Assembly (NCBI GenBank): GCA_003024985.2 | Contig: PXIH01S0016770.1 | From: Euperipatoides rowelli | Taxonomy: Eukaryota; Onychophora; Udeonychophora; Euonychophora; Peripatopsidae | DNA: 12,387 nucleotides | Direction: 5' to 3' (one strand) | Shown: positions 7,767 through 12,387 of the stretch, one piece after another | Numbering within the stretch: the stretch's first letter is position 1 | Layout of the letters: every line of letters starts with the position of its first letter | Translations under genes and position numbers: made by a program | Notes under the pieces: model-generated | What the model was told of the DNA's origin: nothing | Seen by the model: only the letters and a program-made list of their open reading frames with translations | The model's database searches: none

Positions 7767-7889
7767 CGTTGAGAGCCCACTAAAACTAGCTAACTAAAAT
7801 CTAAAAATTAACTAATCGTATAAAGATATATAAAACTTTAACATTTACTTTAAAACAATTTTTAATCACTCACATATAAATTCAACATA
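7767..7889 (-). repeat. Putative Copia 5' LTR (123 bp)
   Basis: On the minus strand the segment begins TGTTGA (7889-7884) and ends TCAACG (7772-7767), giving 6-bp inverted ends with one mismatch, next to the primer-binding site. A TATA-like TTTTATATATC lies near 7826-7836. No second copy is found in the window, so the outer boundary rests only on the TGTTGA terminus. At 123 bp it is shorter than the roughly 276-bp LTR of Drosophila copia, so the true outer boundary could lie further out. Confidence 0.5.
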
Positions 7890-9229
7890 TAGCCAAGATG
7901 GCTAATACAGTCAAGAAGAAGCGTCCCCAAGCTAGACCAGCATTCAAGGGGTAATCACATGATGGTCAAGATGTCATGTGTCACATGGAAATATAAATTA
8001 AAAAATGGCACATTATAGTATGGGGTATAATTATAAAACTAAATCATAGAATAAAAAAAAAACACGGTATGTAAAGTCCTAATTCTTTAGTGCTTATTCA
8101 TATGGATTGAATAGACATAGCTTTGTATACTATCATCATATTTGTCATTAATGTCAAATCAGTATTTAAATTTTTTACTAAAAATAAAATAAAATAAAAT
8201 AGAAAATATCACAGATGATTGGGGTCAGTGAAATGGTTAATAATAAAGACTTTGAGTATTATTAAGGATTCTTTCATATGAACACACATTGATTGCAACA
8301 AAAGTAACTGCTACCGTGGAACATGTAATGACAGGTGTGGCTTGGTTAACAAAAAAATGATAGACAGCAGACTCGGCATATTTGGATAAATAAGATAAAT
8401 GTATTATTGGGCCAAACATTAATACAACAATTTTCTAAATGACAATTATGTTAGGTAAAACTGCTTAGAGTACCGGCTGACTACTTCTTGAACAACTTTA
8501 TTAGGTTAATATTAATGTAAAGCATGGCATATCTGGTTATAAAATTAAGACGTCGCTGGTTATTTACTAAAACTAACATTAAGAATAGAAGTGAAACGGC
8601 TTTTCACCATAGTGTCTCACTCTATGAAGCTTGCGTAACGGTGATGATATCAGAGCCCCTCCGTCTTGAAACGCCTCCCGGTTTCGAATACATATGTGGT
8701 GAAATCCTATAATGATGAAAAACAAATGTACTGTGAATGTGAACCCGGAAAATAGTGAAGCTGTTCTAGCAGTCAGCCATTTTATAAATTTGATTAGGTG
8801 CCACAAGACTTTAAGGTCACATGGTCCTACTCAATTCACATGGGTTGTAAAATTATCGCCATGATGAAAAACAGGAAATGTAAACAAATTAAAAATGGCA
8901 ATCGGAAAGAAATAATACAATAGACTTTAATATGATTTTGAGAAGACTAAAACACAAACAATAACCATTTCTGCCAATGAAAATACTCCTATTACCTAAC
9001 TATTAGGAATCATTATAGTATATAAAACTTTTTTAATGGTGTGTTAAGGAAATTAAAATTAAATTTGTGTTAGAATTTAATATTCTTAGCCTAATTTCAA
9101 ATCTTAAGTCATTAAAACTAATAGTCGAACCAATTACTTTGAAGAAAACAAAATTATACAGATACCGGTACTTTATATTTTATAATTCCTGCATTATAAT
9201 TCTATTTTTGTTTAAATGATTGTATTTAG
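7890..9229 (+). other. Intronic DNA upstream of LDLa exon B
   Basis: No supported gene is present. The stretch contains an (AAAAT)n-like run near 8180-8202 and a less AT-rich island at about 8590-8700 with several CpG dinucleotides. That island contains a weak RNA polymerase III B-box-like string, GGTTTCGAATAC, near 8680-8691. The final 100 bp are AT/T-rich and end in the acceptor TTGTATTTAG. Confidence 0.5.
8180..8202. repeat. (AAAAT)n short tandem repeat
   Basis: About four AAAAT/AAATA units occur in a row in intronic DNA. It is low-complexity sequence with no other meaning seen. Confidence 0.75.
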
Positions 9230-9358
9230 AAGCACAACCTGTTTCCTCCTGTTTGCCACATGAATTTCAGTGTAATTATGGAGGTCCATGTTTGGATATA
9301 AGACGAAGATGTGATGGGAACTTTGACTGTTCAGATAGATCTGATGAAGACCAATGCA
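9230..9358 (+). CDS. Exon B: LDL-receptor class A module (partial gene)
   Basis: This is a second 129-bp internal exon. The acceptor is TTGTATTTAG ending at 9229, the donor is GTAAGT at 9359-9364, and both flanking introns are phase 1. It encodes a linker (EAQPVSS) and a complete six-cysteine LDLa module: CLPHEFQC, then GGPC, then LDIRRRCDGNFDC, then SDRSDEDQC. All calcium ligands expected from the family (CDG Asp, FDC Asp, SDE Asp and Glu) are present. The Cys2-Cys3 loop is one residue longer than in exon A. Same length, phase and fold as exon A indicate consecutive repeats of one gene separated by a 5.67-kb intron. Further modules should lie outside the window. Perlecan/trol-like or LDL-receptor-family identity is likely but not proven. 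The in-frame codons 5' of the acceptor and 3' of the donor are intron read-through. Confidence 0.93.
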
Positions 9359-9539
9359 GTAAGTTGGTTTTAAAATTTAAAATGAATGATTTTTTCCCCA
9401 ATTTTGTTTAATTTTGAAAATATTTAACTCCCATCAGTTTTCTGAGGTGATTTTTTAAATCTATGCATATTTTAGTTATGGTCCATGAAATAAAATTTTT
9501 TGAGGTTAAACTTACAGTTTTTTTTACTTTTTTGTTACT

Positions 9540-9585
9540 AGTTTAATACCATAGACTGCCATCAAGCATTCTATGGTATTAAACT
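9540..9585. repeat. Perfect 16-bp-arm hairpin
   Basis: AGTTTAATACCATAGA (9540-9555) pairs perfectly with 9570-9585 around a 14-nt loop (9556-9569). It sits about 180 bp past the exon B donor. It could be a MITE remnant or a structured intron element. There is no coding potential. Confidence 0.85.
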
Positions 9586-9770
9586 TATTCATTCGGTGTT
9601 AAAACGTGACAGCACCCTTGCTTTTCACCATGCTAGTGAACCTCAGTGAACTGTAAACTTGTTTGGCTAAAATTAGAATTCTTTAAAATACTTTTTTCCA
9701 AATGGGACACTTTTTTGGCTTTCATGGAAACATGCTCTTGAACCTTAGATGAGGTAAAAACTAGGGTGTT

Positions 9771-9783
9771 GGGGGGGGGGGGG
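9771..9783 (+). repeat. Homopolymer G13
   Basis: Thirteen consecutive G residues occur in otherwise AT-rich DNA. The exact length in the read data is probably uncertain. Confidence 0.9.
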
Positions 9784-10728
9784 CACAGTTGCATGGCACA
9801 ACTTAGATTTTATCAGAGTGGTGGAAAGGTTTGTGTGGTGACGGCACTCTTGTATGACAGTGGCACACTTTGAACGCAATTCTACGGTATTGATCAAATT
9901 CAAATGAATAAAATATGCCAGTAATAATTGTATAAAATTAAAAGATTTCATAATCAGAAAAGGCCAAACATCATGTTACTTTTCAGCATGTTTATGTTTA
10001 ATCATTTCCTATAAATTCTTCTAAAGCTACACAGACACAAACACATCAATGTAAAGTTTAATAAAAATAATAAAATTCTATCTTATAAAAACTCTGTGAT
10101 GAAACATGAATTTTCTAATAAAGATGCGGGCAATTTTTTCTCATAGTTTCTATAAAATAACTTTTGTTTCCTTGACAATTTTATTAATAAAAAATAAAAT
10201 TTTATTTTATTTTACATTTTTAATACAAGTTTAAAATTTAAGGTTTTTAAAATGAAAATTTTATTTTAAAAGAATGTAATTTTCCCTGAGTTTCGTTTGT
10301 GCAGTCATTTCTTGCAATGATGATTGTTGATAGGCGTAATTTTAAAAATTCTCCCAATCTCCACTTAACTTTTATTTGTCGATGTATGAAACAAATTACG
10401 GTTATTCATACAATAAATGAAAATAATATATACTGTATTTCAATAGTTTAACACAAAAAGGGGACAATTTTTTTCTTATGATAGTTTGGGGTTTGATGTT
10501 AAATGATCACATGTTCTTAGCTTGTTTAATTTGGATAATTCTTAATTTGTCATTGTCTTTTTTTTCTTTTTTCAAATCTGATAAATCTAGGCTTGCAAGT
10601 GCAGACTAATGCAGAATTTACAAAATCAGATTTTCAAATCTTGATTTACGTGGATTTAATTTAGATATTTTTAGAGTAGTTAGCTTTTCAAATTATACTG
10701 TCATTTGTTTAAAACAACTTGATTTAAA

Positions 10729-10746
10729 ATATACAGTACTGTATAT
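10729..10746. repeat. 18-bp perfect palindrome
   Basis: ATATACAGTACTGTATAT is self-complementary. A partial copy, TATACAGTACT, follows at 10749-10759. Confidence 0.8.
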
Positions 10747-10780
10747 ACTATACAGTACTTAGACTCAAAATAAGACAATA

Positions 10781-10990
10781 CTAGCAAATAAGCCCGTTAT
10801 ACGGGCATCAACCATTTTTTTTGTTTAAGCCCTTTTTATGTAAGAGAAAACACCACTTAAACTTTCTAAAAATAGTTCCCATGCTGATCTTTTAAGCCCG
10901 TTAAACCTTTTTTTTAAAAAAAAAAAATACAGTGATCTAAGAAAAAAAAAAGTTTTGAATAAACCCGTTAGCTGGCGCTGTTACTAGCTT
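10781..10990 (+). repeat. GCCCGTT motif cluster, possible degraded retroposon
   Basis: CTAGCAAATAAGCCCGTTATACGGGC (given only as a motif here: CTAGC at 10781, GCCCGT at 10792-10797 pairing with ACGGGC at 10801-10806) is followed by related AAGCCC at about 10826, AAGCCCGTT ending at 10902 and AAACCCGTT ending at 10969, with A- and T-rich tracts between. A CTAGC followed by a GC-rich inverted repeat is a pattern seen at ends of some insect retroposons; membership is inference. Confidence 0.4.
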
Positions 10991-12387
10991 CGAAACACGC
11001 TATTCCAATTAGTATGGCCATCATAAACGAGGAAATATTTACACTTTTGTTCATGTTATGATAGTCTGAGGGAGTTTAAATTATTTATTTCAATTTGCTT
11101 CAAACTCTTCCAGAATGTTTTTCTATGAATAAATACACCNACCAGGTGAAATTCAAATTCATCCCTTCTCTATTATCCAGTTATTTGTATAACATTTGGT
11201 AAATTAACTTAAAATGTTCTTAACCCTAGCAGCATTTCCACTATTTTCAAGGGAAAATTGTTTAATATTCATGTTTTTGATTTACACCTTGTTTTCCAAA
11301 AACACAAGCCCAACATGTATCAAGATTTAACTCGTCTATCTCCATCCTATAGTTGTATACTTTTTTTTTAAGTGAATAATTCTTAATTTTGCTCATTTTT
11401 TCTACAAAAAATCCTTTTTGATAGCTTTTAGATAATGTTTAATATAAATTATATATGATTGCAAAATTATTTTATATCTTATTTTTAATGTTTTAAATAT
11501 TTCATTGAATTATTATGTTTAGTGACATGAGTTTAATTAGCATCTAAAATATAATATTAAATTTCTGTGATACTAAAATTTTTGGTAAACTTTCAAACAG
11601 CCATAGTGCTTAGTTCTCACGATACAAAATTCTAATTACTTTTTTCAGAAAAGAAATACTGTAGGCTATTGTTTTTTTAATAATTTAGCTTTGGGCTTTA
11701 AAACAGTCTAATATATAACCAGCAGTTATAATTGGTTAAGATTATTTTCTTTTCTTTACTTTGCAATTTATGTCTTATCTATTTCATTTCAAATAAGGAA
11801 TAATATTTGAGTTTTAATCAAATGTTCATGTGTTCCTATCTCTTCACCTTAGGTCTTATTTATGTTTCTTGTCATGTTGAACAAAACTTCAGCTATTAGG
11901 CTAATGGAGTATAAGAAGGAGTTTAATTCTGTTAAGGTTGTTACAATCATTTGTGTATAATCAATATTTAAAATTACTAGAACTTATCAATGTTAATTTA
12001 GCATACGTGAAATATAAGTTGTAATTAATAATGTTTGTTAATATATAGGATTAAAAATAAAGGCAGATGGGTTTAAAAAATTAACTTGTATTTTTTTTTT
12101 AATTTAAACAAATGGCAAAACTATAAATAATTAGAAAAGTTTAAAAATTTTCTTCCATTTATTGCTCTCATATTATAATATGGTAATAAAATCATTCTTG
12201 TTTTGGTCTCTCAAATATAGCCTACAGTAAGTTTAATTAGATATCTAACTATATTTAATTTTATATTGTCTGGGTGCATAGACATTAAGCACCACTAAAC
12301 GATAATAAAGAGAAACCTATTCAATAGCCTGCCTCAATATTAAAAAAAAAAAAAAATTATAATTTTATCTACTGTAGCTCATCTATC

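Larger units (their letters stand above)
6415..7889 (-). mobile_element. 5' fragment of a Ty1/Copia LTR retrotransposon
   Basis: On the minus strand, in the correct order, are: a putative 5' LTR (7889-7767), a Copia-type primer-binding site (7766-7753), a leader of about 140 nt, gag (from ATG at 7610-7608), a degraded nucleocapsid region, and protease plus the following spacer (to about 6415). Integrase, reverse transcriptase, RNase H and the 3' LTR are not seen, so the element was truncated or its distal part has decayed beyond recognition. Several frameshifts and one substitution in the protease active site make it inactive. It lies antisense inside the large host intron. Adjacent frames overlap only because of indels. 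Confidence 0.85.
9359..12387 (+). other. Intronic DNA downstream of exon B
   Basis: I find no third LDLa exon or other gene in these 3 kb: no further CDG-x-x-DC coding string follows an acceptor. The stretch holds the hairpin at 9540-9585, a G13 tract (9771-9783), an 18-bp AT palindrome (10191-10208), the palindrome at 10729-10746, the GCCCGTT cluster (10781-10990), one ambiguous base (11140) and long A/T runs. The last 1.3 kb is nearly featureless AT-rich DNA. Confidence 0.65.

Noticed and set aside
7753-7770. A piece that looks like the anticodon arm of a tRNA-Met gene on the plus strand
   Set aside because: Only the 14-nt anticodon arm is present, with no acceptor, D or T arms around it. 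Its position beside an LTR end and gag makes it a Copia primer-binding site.
8237-8806. Three short open frames on both strands (8237-8419, 8524-8712, 8579-8806)
   Set aside because: They overlap each other on opposite strands, none shows a domain, and the less AT-rich island at 8590-8700 explains the scarcity of stops.
9745-9951. Minus-strand open frame of 68 codons with a signal-peptide-like start
   Set aside because: It runs through the G13 homopolymer, which would encode a proline run, and shows no conserved feature; probably chance.
10300-10335. Cysteine-rich reading TGCAATGATGATTGT as a possible third LDLa exon
   Set aside because: A stop follows at once, no acceptor precedes it, and the six-cysteine pattern is absent.
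11657-12229. 13-bp inverted match TACTGTAGGCTAT (11657-11669) with 12217-12229
   Set aside because: About one such pair is expected by chance in a window this size, and the flanks do not extend the match.

Overview
The window is AT-rich, intron-dominated animal DNA. Splice signals, isolated single-domain exons and decayed Tc1/mariner-type, Copia, Gypsy and probable LINE sequences point to an arthropod, most likely an insect with a fairly large, transposon-filled genome. No bacterial-style genes, operons, CRISPR array, rRNA or intact tRNA gene is visible.

The only host coding sequence I can support is two exons of one plus-strand gene, 3430-3558 and 9230-9358. Each is exactly 129 bp, is flanked by AG and GTAAGT splice sites, has phase-1 introns on both sides, and encodes one LDL-receptor class A (LDLa) module. 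They look like consecutive cassette exons of a multi-LDLa extracellular protein. Perlecan (Drosophila trol) or an LDL-receptor-family member are the best candidates. The gene must extend beyond both ends of the window, so the rest of the DNA is probably its introns: more than 3.4 kb upstream, 5,671 bp between the exons, and about 3.0 kb downstream.

Layout: 1-566 is low-complexity intron. 567-662 holds two abutting perfect hairpins at the left edge of a decayed Tc1/mariner-superfamily element (about 655-2017, minus strand, with about 95-bp imperfect terminal inverted repeats and a recognisable but stop-ridden transposase). 2018-3429 is intron with a GT microsatellite and an unassigned 61-codon open stretch. 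3430-3558 is LDLa exon A. About 3930-4505 is a Gypsy-type RNase H relic (minus). 5074-5173 is a small tandem repeat. About 5720-5929 is a probable LINE reverse-transcriptase tail (plus). About 6415-7889 is a 5' Copia fragment (minus) with LTR, internal initiator-tRNA-Met-type primer site, gag and broken protease. 9230-9358 is LDLa exon B. 9359-12387 is AT-rich intron with a 16-bp-arm hairpin, a G13 tract and a GCCCGTT repeat cluster.

I did not find a convincing new biological system. The most unusual structures are the paired hairpins at the mariner edge, the Copia primer site with a very short putative LTR, and the isolated hairpin at 9540-9585.
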